A DNA stretch of 64,000 nucleotides from Apophysomyces variabilis (Eukaryota > Mucoromycota > Mucoromycetes > Mucorales > Mucoraceae): NCBI GenBank assembly GCA_002749535.1, contig MZZL01000409.1, positions 186,398-250,397 of the forward strand, read 5' to 3'. This document shows, piece by piece, positions 11,141 to 21,890 of this stretch. Numbering within the stretch: position 1 is the stretch's first letter; each line of letters opens with the position of its first letter. A model generated the notes under the pieces. It was not told the origin of the DNA. It ran no database searches and worked only from the letters and a program-made list of their open reading frames with translations. Both the position numbers and the translations under genes were made by a program.

Positions 11141-11601
11141 ATGTCTAAGAGGCGACGTGATGGTGACGAATTCGTGAACGTGTTACGACAAAGGCAGAAA
11201 GAAGATCCTTCTCTCAAAGAGTATTATGGTGACAGGATTTTAGGCAGCAACATGTCCATTGATCCTCTTGCTTAGCCCAACAAACTCTGAGAAGGCTCAT
11301 GCAAGCTCAGAAAAACCTTTCACAATCACCTGCCGATCCTTCCAATATTGACAATCTAGATACCAATCAAGTCAAATGTCGTCGATGCAATTTTGAAAGA
11401 GGCACAGAAAAATGTACCTTTTGTGAGCACTTTGTATGTGAAGGTTGTATTCAGCTATGTGCTATTTGTCAAAACATGTACTGTAATACATGTTCCATCG
11501 TCGAGTAAGTTACTGCATTTTTCATTGTCAGATTGCTTACATATAATAGCTATTCATTATCTGTTGATCAGGCATTCTGTTTATCATGCAAAGGATCATA
11601 G
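11141..11601 (+). CDS. Siva-like cysteine-rich zinc-binding protein
   Basis: Exons 11141-11228, 11276-11504 and 11550-11601 give 122 aa. The N-terminal third is charged and helical. The C-terminal half is a dense array of CxxC pairs: CRRC, CTFC, CEGC, CAIC, CNTC, ending with VDYSLSVDQAFCLSC. The spacing and the closing C-x-x-C-x-x-VDY...C-x-x-C block match the Siva family (metazoan CD27-binding, apoptosis-regulatory protein), whose cysteines bind zinc. In animals Siva works in apoptosis and p53 stability; neither partner is expected in this form in a fungus, so the cellular role is open. A zinc-binding adaptor is the safest call. Confidence 0.68.
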
Positions 11602-11626
11602 CGTTCAATATCGAATAAACGTGTGA

Positions 11627-12115
11627 ATGCTTGCTTTTTTCTTGATACATGCGCAATTCCCAACGGAGAGCAAAGCCTCCAAATCACTGAAGACAAAAGT
11701 TTTGGCTTTCCTTTATACGTAATATCAATCCGTCAAAGGTTAAAACAACGTCAACATACAGCGGTCCTCCGTCTTTTAATGAAGAAATAACGAGAACATA
11801 CATCACTTCAATTAACCAAACCCCTAGACAACTGCTATCTGTGTTAAAAGCTAGATCGGCGTCAAGGCCAATGGGGACGGCATATACTGTAGAAGTATCA
11901 AGATTAAAGCATTCGAAGAAACGTTGATAGCTAAGGAAAGGAAAGAAATCACGCTTTTAACATAGAATGCTGAAAGTATTGAAGAAAACGGACGTCGTAA
12001 ATCAGTCTTCTTGTCAGGTTACCTTGAATTTCTTCGAAGCCAATCGAACGAGAAAGAGATTCAGTTGCTCCGAGACAAATCAGATATTGACAAATGTAGA
12101 ACTGGAAACGTATGA
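11627..12115 (+). CDS. Unrecognised three-exon gene
   Basis: Exons 11627-11718, 11762-11894 and 11966-12115 join in phase through GT-AG introns of 43 and 71 nt and give 124 aa. The second exon is rich in Thr/Ser/Arg (RQLLSVLKARSASRPMG). The third is charged and helical (YLEFLRSQSNEKEIQLLRDK). No known domain was recognised. The start lies only 25 bp after the Siva-like stop, unusually close for two separate transcripts, so the first exon or start is uncertain. The last two exons look the most like coding sequence. Confidence 0.4.
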
Positions 12116-12260
12116 GCTACGACAATAGACATACAGTCATTTTGAACCGTGCTCAAAAGGTTCACCAATGGTCTGCGTGATATACTCCGAACCAACAAGA
12201 GGTCCCAGCCAATCTTCCATGTGTGTGTGACTCAGTCCATTGGAAATTTTGTTGTTCGCC

Positions 12261-13305
12261 ATGGCCAACTCAAAATACGAATATGTACGACATTTCGAGT
12301 CTCCCGACAAATTACTGCCCAACACTTGGCTCGTCGTTCGCATCGATGGCCGAGGATTCCATCGGTATTAGTTTTGACAAATTTTAGTTTCGCACATTCT
12401 TATGCCGTATCCGAAAACAGGTTCTCTCAAGCACACAATTTCAAAAAGCCGAACGATCGCCGCGCGATCGATCTGATGAATCGCTGCGCAATCGAAGTTA
12501 TGAAAGATATAAAGGATATTAGTATGGCCTATGGTCAAAGTGACGAATACAGGTGAATCTCCTATATCCGTATATAATGATTGAGCTTGTCCTGATGTAT
12601 ATTCCTGAAGTTTTGTCCTCCCAAAGTCATGTAACCTGTATTCAAGACGCGCCAGTAAAATTGCTTCGACGATTGCGAGTCTGTTCGCAGCAAATTATGT
12701 TATGCACTGGGCAACTTACTTTGGGGATTGTAAGCTCCAGTATGCTCCATGTTTTGATTCTCGTGTGGTATGCTATCCTTCCGATCAGAACTTAAGAGAC
12801 TACTTGAGCTGGCGGCAGGCTGATTGTAAGTAGTGGGAGGACTAAGGGAAGAGAAGGTACATATCTCACTGTGCATCTTATAGGTCATATCAATAACTTG
12901 TACAATTCCACATTCTGGGCAATCGTGCATTCAGGGAAATCAGAAACAGAGGCTGAAGAGATTCTACGAGTAATTATCTTTGTGTTATGGAAAATATGAG
13001 ATAACCAGCTTTGGGTTAGGGTACATTCTCGAAGGATAAGCACGAAATTTTATTCAGTCAGTTTGGCATCAACTACAACACAATCGAACAGATTTATCGA
13101 AAAGGATCTACCATCATTCGACAGAAGGTTAGTTTCTCACTAAGTGTATCACAGGTGACTCAATTGGGGGTTATAGACGGAAGTTAGCTCGATATCTCCA
13201 AACACGGGTGAAGAAGTAAAGAGGATAAAGTTGGTACCTACTGCTGTCCATGAAGATATTATTGGTCAGGATTTCTGGGATAAGCATCCGGAGTTATTGG
13301 GATAG
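12261..13305 (+). CDS. THG1: tRNA(His) guanylyltransferase
   Basis: This enzyme adds the essential G-1 nucleotide to the 5' end of tRNA-His by 3'-5' polymerisation. Exons 12261-12364, 12421-12552, 12611-12825, 12884-12969, 13020-13127, 13177-13305 give 257 aa. The N-terminus [13 protein letters not shown] and the two-metal catalytic motifs are clear: [10 protein letters not shown] (first metal-binding Asp) and YGQSDEYSFV (second acidic cluster). [13 protein letters not shown] between them is also typical. The splice before GRFS removes a stretch that would break [12 protein letters not shown], which supports the model. It sits head-to-tail after the Siva-like and unknown genes, and its 3' end converges with the small coiled-coil gene 12 bp away. 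Confidence 0.95.
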
Positions 13306-13317
13306 ACACTCACCCAA

Positions 13318-13866
13318 TCATGGGGATGATGGGTCTTGAAAGATTTCAGCAAAACACGCTGAAGTGGCATTGATGAATCGGACAATTTGGTCATTCATGC
13401 GTTCTTTAGAATCATTCAAGCTTAGATAAAGAAGCACACATATGCATATAAACGCTTGGAGGCATTTTACCTTGACTAGCTTCCATTTGCTGAATAGACT
13501 GTATTTCACTGTTATAAGCATCCAAGATCAATTCATCATGAACAGTGGTCAATTGTTGAATCATGTCGATTATCTCCGTTACTGTAGACGACAAATCTTC
13601 CAGTAGCTCTAAACCGAGAATTATAAATACAGGTGTAGATGGATAAACTACGTCTTCGTTGGTCCTATTGTCTCCTTACTTTTTAAGTGTGCGTTACGTT
13701 CTTCAAATAAAGTTTGAATACGAGCTTTCAGGAGAGCTTCATCCAAAGGTTTTAGTGGAGCAAACGGATTTGAATCTTGAAGGTTCTCGTCTTCAAACGC
13801 CATGATCCCGTCGATTGTTTTCCTATGCATACGAGGAACCTTATGTTCTATAGTTGTGTCGTACAA
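13318..13866 (-). CDS. Small coiled-coil protein, unknown
   Basis: Exons 13866-13680, 13608-13471 and 13403-13318 give 136 aa with matching phases. Nearly the whole protein is predicted helical: LLKARIQTLFEERNAHLKKL, then a long heptad-like helix through IDMIQQLTTVHDELILDAYN and a short C-terminal end. Size and shape resemble small subunits of multiprotein complexes (mediator, kinetochore or BLOC-type), but no family was recognised. The gene may start at the internal Met of MAFEDENLQDSNPF. It converges with THG1. Confidence 0.6.
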
Positions 13867-13913
13867 TTTAGTATAAACAAGGGATCAGACGTCACGCAAG
13901 ATATAAGGTGCTT

Positions 13914-13934
13914 TCACTCTATTAGTATACTGTA
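13914..13934 (+). repeat. Direct-repeat copy 1 (Helitron 5'-terminus-like)
   Basis: The 20-bp word CACTCTATTAGTATACTGTA, preceded by T, occurs here and again at 15525-15544 in the same orientation; sequence after the TGTA differs. The TC start and CTATTAG core recall Helitron 5' ends. The first base pair is T|TC here rather than A|TC. It may be the 5' end of another, degraded or chimeric Helitron. Confidence 0.6.
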
Positions 13935-14160
13935 CACTCTTTCCCAAAGTCAATGTCGCACCGGGCCAGTATTGAAGTCGCATCATGACAAAAATAGAAG
14001 TCGCGTGTGCCCAGAATTTTTTACGCTCGATGACAAATCAGATGTCGTACTCACAGAAAAAGTTGTCGCACAAGGCTTGGCAGATCTACCCCTTACATAA
14101 ATATGTCAGCTTTCTAAAACCGGAGAATTTTCTTTCATCTCTACATTTTTACATTTCGAA

Positions 14161-15456
14161 ATGAGCAATCAATTTTTTTATGAAGATGGACAGGGCCATG
14201 TTGTCGATGAACGTGGCTATCCTGAGTCCATGGATTATATAGTTGATGAGGAAACATACGCTCTGGAAACCATTAGTTCTCACACGGAATATTTGCATAG
14301 TATATCTTGCCAGCACAACTCTGAGCCTATTGCTACGCATGTCCTCAAGCCAAGAGACACAGATATTCATATGGGTGAAACAGAATCCAGGCGTGTCTAT
14401 ATAAGCTATACAGACCATGATAAAGTAAGATTTTTCAAATTGATGTTTGAGAAGGTTTTGAGTGCGTCAGCTGCTGCAAAGCAGTTAGGAATTCATGTTC
14501 GCTCAGCGCAGAGATGGGCGTTACAGTATGAAAAGGACCCTGACAGTATCTTTATAAAGCGTAAAAATACTGGTCGTCCGCGTATTTTAAATGATGAGCA
14601 TAAGGAAGTTATTTTAGAATGTGTTGACAATAATCCGTCAATTGTCCTAGAGCAGTTGATGGGGCAACTGCTTCAGAGATTTGAAGGACTCAAAGTGTCG
14701 AAAACGACGCTCCATCGGTTTGTGAAGAACCAATGCAACTTGTCATTGAAAAAAGCTCGCTTTCAACCTATAGACAGGAATAGCGAGGCGAAGATCCAAG
14801 AGCGCCTTGACTGGGTGCGCAGATGGGACATGACCGACATCGACTTTAGAAAAAACTGTGTCTCTCTTGATGAATCTGCGTTCCATATCAATATGAAACG
14901 CAGCATGGCATGGTCGAAGAAAGGGTCTTCTGCAGTTGTTACAGTGCCAAAAACAAGAGCAAAGACAACTACAATCTTGGGAGCAATCTCGGCATCGGGT
15001 ATCATTAACTGCAGCCTAAGGCTTCCACAGGCACCGGTCAGGAAAAGAAGGAGGATGGGTCATTCTGAAGTTGTAAGTAAAGGGACTGTAACGGGGCATT
15101 ATCTCAGCTTCCTTAAGGCCACAATGGATGAGATGGATAAGTATGCGCACATGAAGGGATATTATTTGGTAATGGATAATGCTCCTATTCATAAGGCTGA
15201 GGATATCTCTAGGTATATTGAGTCTCGAGGATATCGATGTGCCTATCTTCCATCATACTCGCCTGAACTTAATCCTATTGAGCAGTTTTGGTCAGTTGTC
15301 AAGAGCAAAGTAAAACGTAACAGATTCTTGGAAAGCGAGACATTGATGACACGAATCAGTGAAGCATCCAATAGCTTAAGGCTGAGCGATTTCGAAGGCT
15401 TTGTCTTGCACTCCTACAGATGCTTAGATTACTGTCGCAATAGAGAGAAACTGTGA
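14161..15456 (+). CDS. DD34E transposase (IS630/Tc1/mariner superfamily)
   Basis: An intact single-exon ORF of 431 aa. An N-terminal extension of about 80 residues is followed by a helix-turn-helix region (KQLGIHVRSAQRW and GRPRILNDEH). The DDE catalytic domain has D237 in SLDESAF, D339 in VMDNAPIH and E374 in NPIEQFW, with 34 residues between the last two. The signature YSPELNPIEQFWS is characteristic. No stop or frameshift is visible, so it may be active or recently active. Clear terminal inverted repeats were not found by eye. The ORF lies between two 20-bp direct repeats. A degraded relative is at 31231-32175. Confidence 0.93.
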   Translation: MSNQFFYEDGQGHVVDERGYPESMDYIVDEETYALETISSHTEYLHSISCQHNSEPIATHVLKPRDTDIHMGETESRRVYISYTDHDKVRFFKLMFEKVLSASAAAKQLGIHVRSAQRWALQYEKDPDSIFIKRKNTGRPRILNDEHKEVILECVDNNPSIVLEQLMGQLLQRFEGLKVSKTTLHRFVKNQCNLSLKKARFQPIDRNSEAKIQERLDWVRRWDMTDIDFRKNCVSLDESAFHINMKRSMAWSKKGSSAVVTVPKTRAKTTTILGAISASGIINCSLRLPQAPVRKRRRMGHSEVVSKGTVTGHYLSFLKATMDEMDKYAHMKGYYLVMDNAPIHKAEDISRYIESRGYRCAYLPSYSPELNPIEQFWSVVKSKVKRNRFLESETLMTRISEASNSLRLSDFEGFVLHSYRCLDYCRNREKL

Positions 15457-15523
15457 TGTTTTTCTCCATTATTCTCCACCAATTCGCCAGAGTTGTATCA
15501 TATGAGACTATCCAAAAAAGTAA

Positions 15524-15544
15524 TCACTCTATTAGTATACTGTA
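15524..15544 (+). repeat. Direct-repeat copy 2 at the Helitron 5' end
   Basis: The second copy of CACTCTATTAGTATACTGTA, here preceded by AT so that the element begins A|TC. It is 1610 bp from copy 1. The core AGTATACT is self-complementary. Confidence 0.7.
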
Positions 15545-15693
15545 TTTTCGATAAATTTTTGCGCGCAAAAACATTTTGCCGATTTCTATTTTCGAAAAAA
15601 GGCAGACTCTTTTCTGATTGTTTCTACTCCTCTACTCTTTTCCATTTTTCGATCGTTCTTCTGCTTTTCACATCGTAGATACAGAATTGAACA

Positions 15694-18600
15694 ATGGCAA
15701 ATACTAATAATAACAATAAATGTTCTAAATGTAAACAACTTTTGATACCAGACCGAGGTAACGTGGCATAGCTCTACTCTGAACAACAACCAGGAACAAC
15801 ACCTAGCAAACCGAACGCTAACAGTTACGACCATCAGATGACAGTAGAAAAACATGCTATCCATGCAGGTTGCGCAGCCGTGCTTGGCATTATCGTAAAC
15901 GTCAAAGAAAATCAGATGAAGCACAATCAGATTCCTCAGGCCCTGTTACTCAGCGTCGTCGTCCTGGCCCTGAAGATTCCCATGTCCCCACTAATGACGT
16001 CGGCAATGCTGATGCTGATCATTTGATCGCTGATGGTCATCTGACGCCTGACAATGATCTTAGAGAAGTTGAACAATACGTGAACAGTGAAACACGACGA
16101 CGTCGACTTCCCCTGGCATTCCGATCTCGACTAGCAAACTTCATGCCGTTAGATCTTGGTCGAATGACTGTAGAATGTCCTGACTGTCAAGCATTGCATT
16201 GGCTTGCTGAGCATGATTCCCGTTCTTCGGACGGGGACCCGAGATTTGAAAGCTGCTGCAAGAGAAATGCTGTGAGCCTACATTTACTGCAGGACCCTCC
16301 AGACTACCTTAAAAGTCTGTATGATGGGACACACCCTCTTTCTTCTCATTTTCTGAAAAACATACGAAGGTTCAATGCAGCCTTTGCGTTTACATCTCTT
16401 GGATGTCAAATTGAAACTTCATTGAACGATGGGCGCGGTCCTACAGTTTTCCAGGTTCATGGAGAAGTATATCATCTCCAAGGACAGCTTCTTCCTGAGG
16501 AAGGTTCACCTCCTTCCTTTACTCAATTTTACATATATGACCCTTCATATGCCAGCACTGCTCGCTCTGCACAATACGCCGAGCTTGATAGTCAAATCAT
16601 TCGACGTTTGACTGAGATGCTTCATGAGATCAATAACCCTTTTATTCGCGTCTATAAGACAGCGTTCGAAGTTTTACGGGAGCATCATCATAGATGTGAA
16701 AGAGGGGAGAGTGCTCATGTTACCATCAGCCCTTCAATGAGGATGCGGCTTATCCAAGGTTCAGATCAACGCACGGAAAACCTACCTACGGCTGATGAAG
16801 TTGCTGCGATAGTGCCTGAACAAGTTGCAAATTTCAAAGCGGGATCTCAGAGCACCGGATCTTATAGAGACATCATTGTCAGATATCGAAGCACTGATGG
16901 CCAACCAAGTTTGACTCAAATAAATCAGACTCACGGTGCATACATGCCATTGCACTCGTGCTGCTTTTCCCCCATGGGGAGTTTGGTTGGACATGGGGAC
17001 TTACACTTAATGCAATTGAAACTGCTGATGGTACTCAGCGTCAGCGTATGCGGCTAGGGCAGCGAGCATATTACCGTTTTCGTCTACACTTGCGGAGCGG
17101 AGAGTTCTCGACAATATTTTATGCTCGACGGCTGTTCCAGCAATTTCTGGTAGATGCATGGGCTATATGCGACCAGACAAAACTTGAGTGGTTTCGCAAA
17201 AATCAAAACAGGATTCGAGTCGATCTTTACAATGGCTTGGCTGATGTACTGGTGCAGGACGACGTAGATGTTTCTGCTGTTGGCCGACGGTTTGTGTTAC
17301 CCAGCAGTTATCATGGTGGCCCGAGGTTCATGGCACAGCTGTTTCAGAATTCCATGGCAATCGTGCGCCATTTAGGCAAGCCATCCCTGTTTATCACTTT
17401 CACAGCAAATCCAAGGTGGAGTGAAATCACTGCAGAATTGTTTCCTGGCCAGTCTGCTGCTGACAGGCCCGATCTAATTGCCAGAGTTTTCAACTTAAAG
17501 CTGCGTGAATTACTACATGATCTGAAGACAAAGAACGTTTTCGGAAAATTCAAAGGCATAGTGCGGACCATTGAGTTTCAGAAACGAGGTCTTCCGCACG
17601 TGCATATTCTACTTTTTGTCGACAACAAATTCAACGATATCGATGATATTGATGAGATCATCAGTGCCGAGCTTCCAGATGCAGATGAGGACCGTGAGCT
17701 GTATGAAATAGTAACATCCTGCACGATCCATGGACCATGTGGGTCAACTGTGAACCCAAAATCTCCATGTATGAAAGAAAATGCTGCGAGGCCGGGAGGA
17801 CTTATTTGTTCTAAGAAGTATCCTAAACCTTTCCAATCTGAGACGCGGTTAGGGACAGATGGCTATCCACTGTATCGTCGACGTGATAATGGAGTGAGAC
17901 ATGCTGTTCGCCATCCGTCTCATTCAGGAGAAACGTTCTACATCGACAATACGTGGGTCGTACCATATAATGCTTATTTGCTCAAGAAGTACAAGGCACA
18001 CATTAATGTGGAAGTCTGTGCAACAATTAAGAGTATCAAATAGGTAAACAAGTACGTTTATAAGGGACCTGACCGCACTAGCTTGGAAATCAGGAATGAA
18101 CATGACGAGATCCAGCGGTACCTGAGTGGTAGGTACATTGGTCCGACAGAAGCAGCATGGAATCTTTTCGAATTCCCTTTCCATGAAGAGTTTCCACCTG
18201 TGCTTCATCTTAGCGTACATCTTCCTGGAGAACAGCCCGTATATTTTGACCAAGATGGCAACCGAGAAGAGATTGCACAAAGGATGGAGAATAGTCGCAC
18301 AACGCTTATGAGCTACTTTGACTATTATCGACAAAACCCTGATGCGATCAAGTACCTTTACCATGATTTTCCTGCTCATTTTCGCTGGGATCACCGCAGA
18401 CGAGTTTGGCTTCAGCGAAAACAAGGGTATCAGATTGGCAGAATGTACCATTGCAGCCCTTTTGCTGGCGAAAGGTACTACCTACGGATGCTGTTGACAG
18501 TTGTACCTGGTCCTTCTTCTTTTGAAGATCTGCGCACTACGACAGACGGCCAAGGTAGACGTATAGTACACCCTACCTTTAAGCAGGCATGTGTTGCTCG

Positions 18601-20425
18601 AGGTCTTCTACAGAATGATCAAAATTGGATCCTCTGCTTTAATGAAGCTATCCATGTCTGCTCGGGAAACAGCTTGAGACGGCTCTTCATTTTAGCACTA
18701 ATTCATGGAGACATGACAGATCCTGCAAATATGTGGGAGAGATTCAAATGTCAAATTTGTGATGATCTTCGGGAAGAATCCCTACACAGGGAGTATGAGA
18801 GATCCAATCAGAACGATTCAGGCGCTCCATTCTTTGAAGAACTCGAGAATCCTGCAAGCGATTATGGACTTTATCTGATCCAAAGAGAACTCGAAGATAT
18901 GGGTTATGATGTAAAGCAGTATGGACTCCCATCCCCTTGCTATAACTGGACATTTCAGTCTTCAGGCAACCAGATGATAGACAACGAACAGCAACAGTAT
19001 GATACCCGCCAGGAAGCCAGTGCTTTTGAAAGCATGTATAACAAACTGAATTTAGATCAAGAAGTTGCCTTTGGAACAGTCGTGTCACAGATACAGTCAT
19101 CGTCTGAATCTGCACAGTTTTTTCTGCAAGGCCCAGCAGGCACAGGAAAGACCTTTCTATACAAGACGTTGTGCAGCTACTTCCGGCGAAACAATCAGAT
19201 AGTAATCTGCGTGGCGTCATCTGGTATTGCGGCCCTTCTACTTCCAGGTGGAAGGACATCTCACTCCCGTTTTAAGATCCCACTGAATGTCGAAGAAAGC
19301 TCGATAACTGGAATCAAAGCTAACTCCCAGCTGGCTGACTTGATTCGTCATGCAGTTCTAATTATATGGGATGAGGTTCCTATGCAGCATCGCTTTTGCT
19401 TTGAGGCCTTTGACAAAACTATGCGAGACATCTGCCAACGCAATAAGCTATTTGGCGGTAAGGCAGTGATTCTCGGAGGAGACTTTGCCCAGATATCTCC
19501 TGTCGTCCGTGGCAATAGATCTCAAACAGTTGAAGCATCATTGACCAGTTCGTATATTTCGCCTCAACTGCAGAAACTCAACCTTCGCATCAATATGCGC
19601 ATTTGTTCAGCTTCTGATACTGACAAGCAATTTGCAAAATGGGTTGGGACGTTGCCATACGACCCATCTTTATATGGCAACCTTCTTCTTCCGTCCTACA
19701 TCCGTTGTACTGAATCTGAGCAGGAACTGATTCAAAGCATATATCCGGCGGATGAGCTCATAAATGCCGATCCTTTGGAATTTTTCAAGGGAAGGGCTAT
19801 TCTGGCCTCAACCAATGAAAAGGTTGATGCTTTAAATGAAATAATGTTGTCCAGAATTGATGGTCAGCAGATTTCAGTTTTGTCCTCGGACTCTTGCGAC
19901 GTCAACGAGGAAGAGAGTATTGATGAGATCGCCCAAGAGTCTCTTCGAAGCTTCAACACTCCGGGACTTCCTCCTGCTCAGCTCAACTTGAAGGTTGGCG
20001 CACCTATCAGCTTATTGCGCAATCTTTATCCGCGGGATGGCCTCTGTAATGGAACCCGTATGATTGTCCGAAGGGTTTCACAAAACCTTTTGACAGCGTC
20101 CATCATAGGACATCAGCACCATGGAAAAGTGGTTTCTATTCCCAAAATAGTTCTTTCTAGCAATGATGAGCTGCCGTTCATACTCAAAAGGCGCCAATTT
20201 CCAGTAAGGCTTTCTTTCGCCATGACAGTTAACAAGTCCCAGGGCCAATCATTGTCCAGCGTCGGTATTGATCTTCGTGAACCAGTATTTACTCATGGCC
20301 AGCTTTATGTCGCAATGTCCAGAGTTACCAGCAGTTCAGGGCTCACAGTGGTATTACCAGAAGGTTCTCGACGTATAACCAAAAACGTTGTATACCCAGA
20401 ATTACTACTATCCCATGCATCTTAA
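15694..20425 (+). pseudogene. Helitron Rep-helicase, frameshifted and nonsense-mutated
   Basis: The first ATG (15694) opens a short frame with CSKCKQ but is interrupted within 100 bp. From about 15870 the Helitron N-terminal domain runs to about 16955, where a one-base change shifts the frame inside the conserved LLFPHGE block. The HUH Rep domain follows (LPHVHILLF near 17590; Tyr-bearing VVPYNAYLLKKY near 17960). It ends at TAG 18041-18043, where related proteins usually have an aromatic residue before VNKYVYKG. The frame then stays open to 20425 with a PIF1-type superfamily 1 helicase: Walker A GPAGTGKT, Walker B IIWDEVPM, GGDFAQISPV, and a final TVNKSQGQS..VAMSR block. Everything except the two lesions looks well preserved, suggesting recent inactivation. 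Confidence 0.9.
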
Positions 20426-20861
20426 CATTAGTATGATTATGTTACAAATACCTTCTTACGCCTTTTATTCCTTATAGTCTTCATAGTTTTATCCTTATCT
20501 GTCCCTCTATATGTTCTATATATCCTACATCCTTCTTGATCCTTTTGATACAGACTTTTTGTTATGCTTTATCATCTCTGACATATCTCAGCTTACAACC
20601 GGTTCATGTATACCTCTCTCTCATCAATACGATTAATAGCAATCTTAAAATCTTTTTCTATTGTAAATATATGCCATTATTTAATATTCCCAGAAAAGGA
20701 ACTGCTAGAAACAACCAAGTTCACCTTCCAGCCGCGTGCGGCTGCAACGGAACGAGCGAAGCGAGTGGAGAAAGGCTAGTACATATAACTGTTTATTGAA
20801 CAACTTTTTACGCTCACGCCCCTCTTCCGCGTCTTGTGTCGTTACACAAAGAAAGCAAGCC
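20426..20861 (+). other. Helitron 3' region and junction with the next ORF
   Basis: It is AT-rich up to about 20720. The palindrome at 20729-20744, the mirror-like block GAGCGAAGCGAG (20753-20764) and CTAG at 20776-20779 follow. From 20780 the composition becomes C-rich and leads into the proline-rich ORF. Confidence 0.6.
20729..20744. repeat. Perfect 16-bp palindrome, candidate Helitron 3' hairpin
   Basis: CAGCCGCGTGCGGCTG can fold as a 7-bp GC-rich stem with a 2-nt loop. It is the only strong GC hairpin near the end of the Helitron and precedes CTAG|T. Confidence 0.7.
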
Positions 20862-21890
20862 ATGAGCCGTAAGAACAACAACCGTCATCATGCTCGCATG
20901 CCTGAGCCAGACCCCAGGAACCCAGCTTGGATCTTCAGAGCACCACCGCCTACAGAGGCCGAAAAGCTTCGAGAACAGCTACGCAAGGCCCAAATAGACC
21001 ATGAATTCTCCAAAAAAGCATTTGCCCATCAACAGAAACAAGTCGAAGCCCTTACAGCCCGTGTCAAGGAACTCGAAAGCCGCCCCTCCCAGTGCCCACA
21101 CAAACCACGCCTCACTACTCACTTGATATTTACAGAGTCGATCACTCCCATCTCCAAACAGCCTAGTCAATCCCGCCCAGTGCCTACACAAGTAGCACCA
21201 GTGAAACCCGCGCCACGTCCCATCCCGACCGTTTCCTCATGGCCAAAGACAAAAGTCAAGCCAAAGCCCATACCACCAGCTCAAACACCACCCACATCTC
21301 CCAAAAAAGATGCTGCTTCTGCCCCACAACCCAGTGAATATTCGCCATCGCCACCTGCTCCCTCTCAGCGGACACCAACTCCGCCAGAACTAAAGTCTGC
21401 CACTAAGCCTGCCCTTCTTGCCAGCCAGTGTTTCCAAGCGCCAGAAAGTACTTCATCGCACTTTCAGTACGTGTATATACCGTGCAAAAAGCGATTTCCA
21501 CGCCCCCAAATCCGCCAATACCTACGCACGATCGGTATCCACAGTGCTCGTGTACTTGACCTTGCTTTCCCCGCTCGCCATGTCACCGGTCTTCTCATTC
21601 GCGACCGCTATCTTCCTGAACTCACAAGCAGACTACAAGAAGCCAACATCTCTCGCCTACCAAACTTTGACCCTACCGATCCTACGCACCTCAGAGATCT
21701 CGCCCATACCTCGCTCCCTCTCAAAGATCGACAGAAGATCGCCATCCATTGCCAGAGAAACCGTTACCTCCGCGCCATTGCCACCCTACAAGACAACGTG
21801 AAACGCGTTGTGGCCCAGCTCTTCGTGTCTCATGGCTGGTTAACAACCACAGACATGATACATATCCTCAAGCCCGACAATTGTCCATAA
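20862..21890 (+). CDS. Proline-rich ORF with coiled coil, probably of mobile-element origin
   Basis: A single-exon ORF of 342 aa starting MSRKNNNRHHARMPEPD. Layout: a basic N-terminus; a coiled coil around residues 25-70 (EAEKLREQLRKAQIDHEF, then VEALTARVKELES); and a Pro/Ser/Thr/Lys-rich linker to about 200. The C-terminal folded domain contains YVYIPCKKRFPRPQIRQYLR and a helical end. Codons favour C in third position, unlike the AT-leaning neighbours, which suggests transfer or transposon origin. The coiled coil, disordered linker and C-terminal domain recall ORF1 of LINE-type retrotransposons, but no reverse transcriptase follows. Function unknown; host gene capture is an alternative. Confidence 0.6.
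   Translation: MSRKNNNRHHARMPEPDPRNPAWIFRAPPPTEAEKLREQLRKAQIDHEFSKKAFAHQQKQVEALTARVKELESRPSQCPHKPRLTTHLIFTESITPISKQPSQSRPVPTQVAPVKPAPRPIPTVSSWPKTKVKPKPIPPAQTPPTSPKKDAASAPQPSEYSPSPPAPSQRTPTPPELKSATKPALLASQCFQAPESTSSHFQYVYIPCKKRFPRPQIRQYLRTIGIHSARVLDLAFPARHVTGLLIRDRYLPELTSRLQEANISRLPNFDPTDPTHLRDLAHTSLPLKDRQKIAIHCQRNRYLRAIATLQDNVKRVVAQLFVSHGWLTTTDMIHILKPDNCP

Larger units (their letters stand above)
15524..20779 (+). mobile_element. Autonomous-type Helitron, inactivated
   Basis: A rolling-circle transposon of 5256 bp. The 5' end is A|TC at 15523/15524 with the CTATTAG-type terminus. The 3' end is CTAG|T at 20779/20780, preceded by the perfect 16-bp palindrome CAGCCGCGTGCGGCTG (20729-20744). Insertion between A and T is the Helitron hallmark. 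The distance from hairpin to CTAG (31 nt) is longer than the usual 10-12 nt, so the exact end is inferred. Inside is a Rep/helicase gene with two lesions. Confidence 0.75.
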
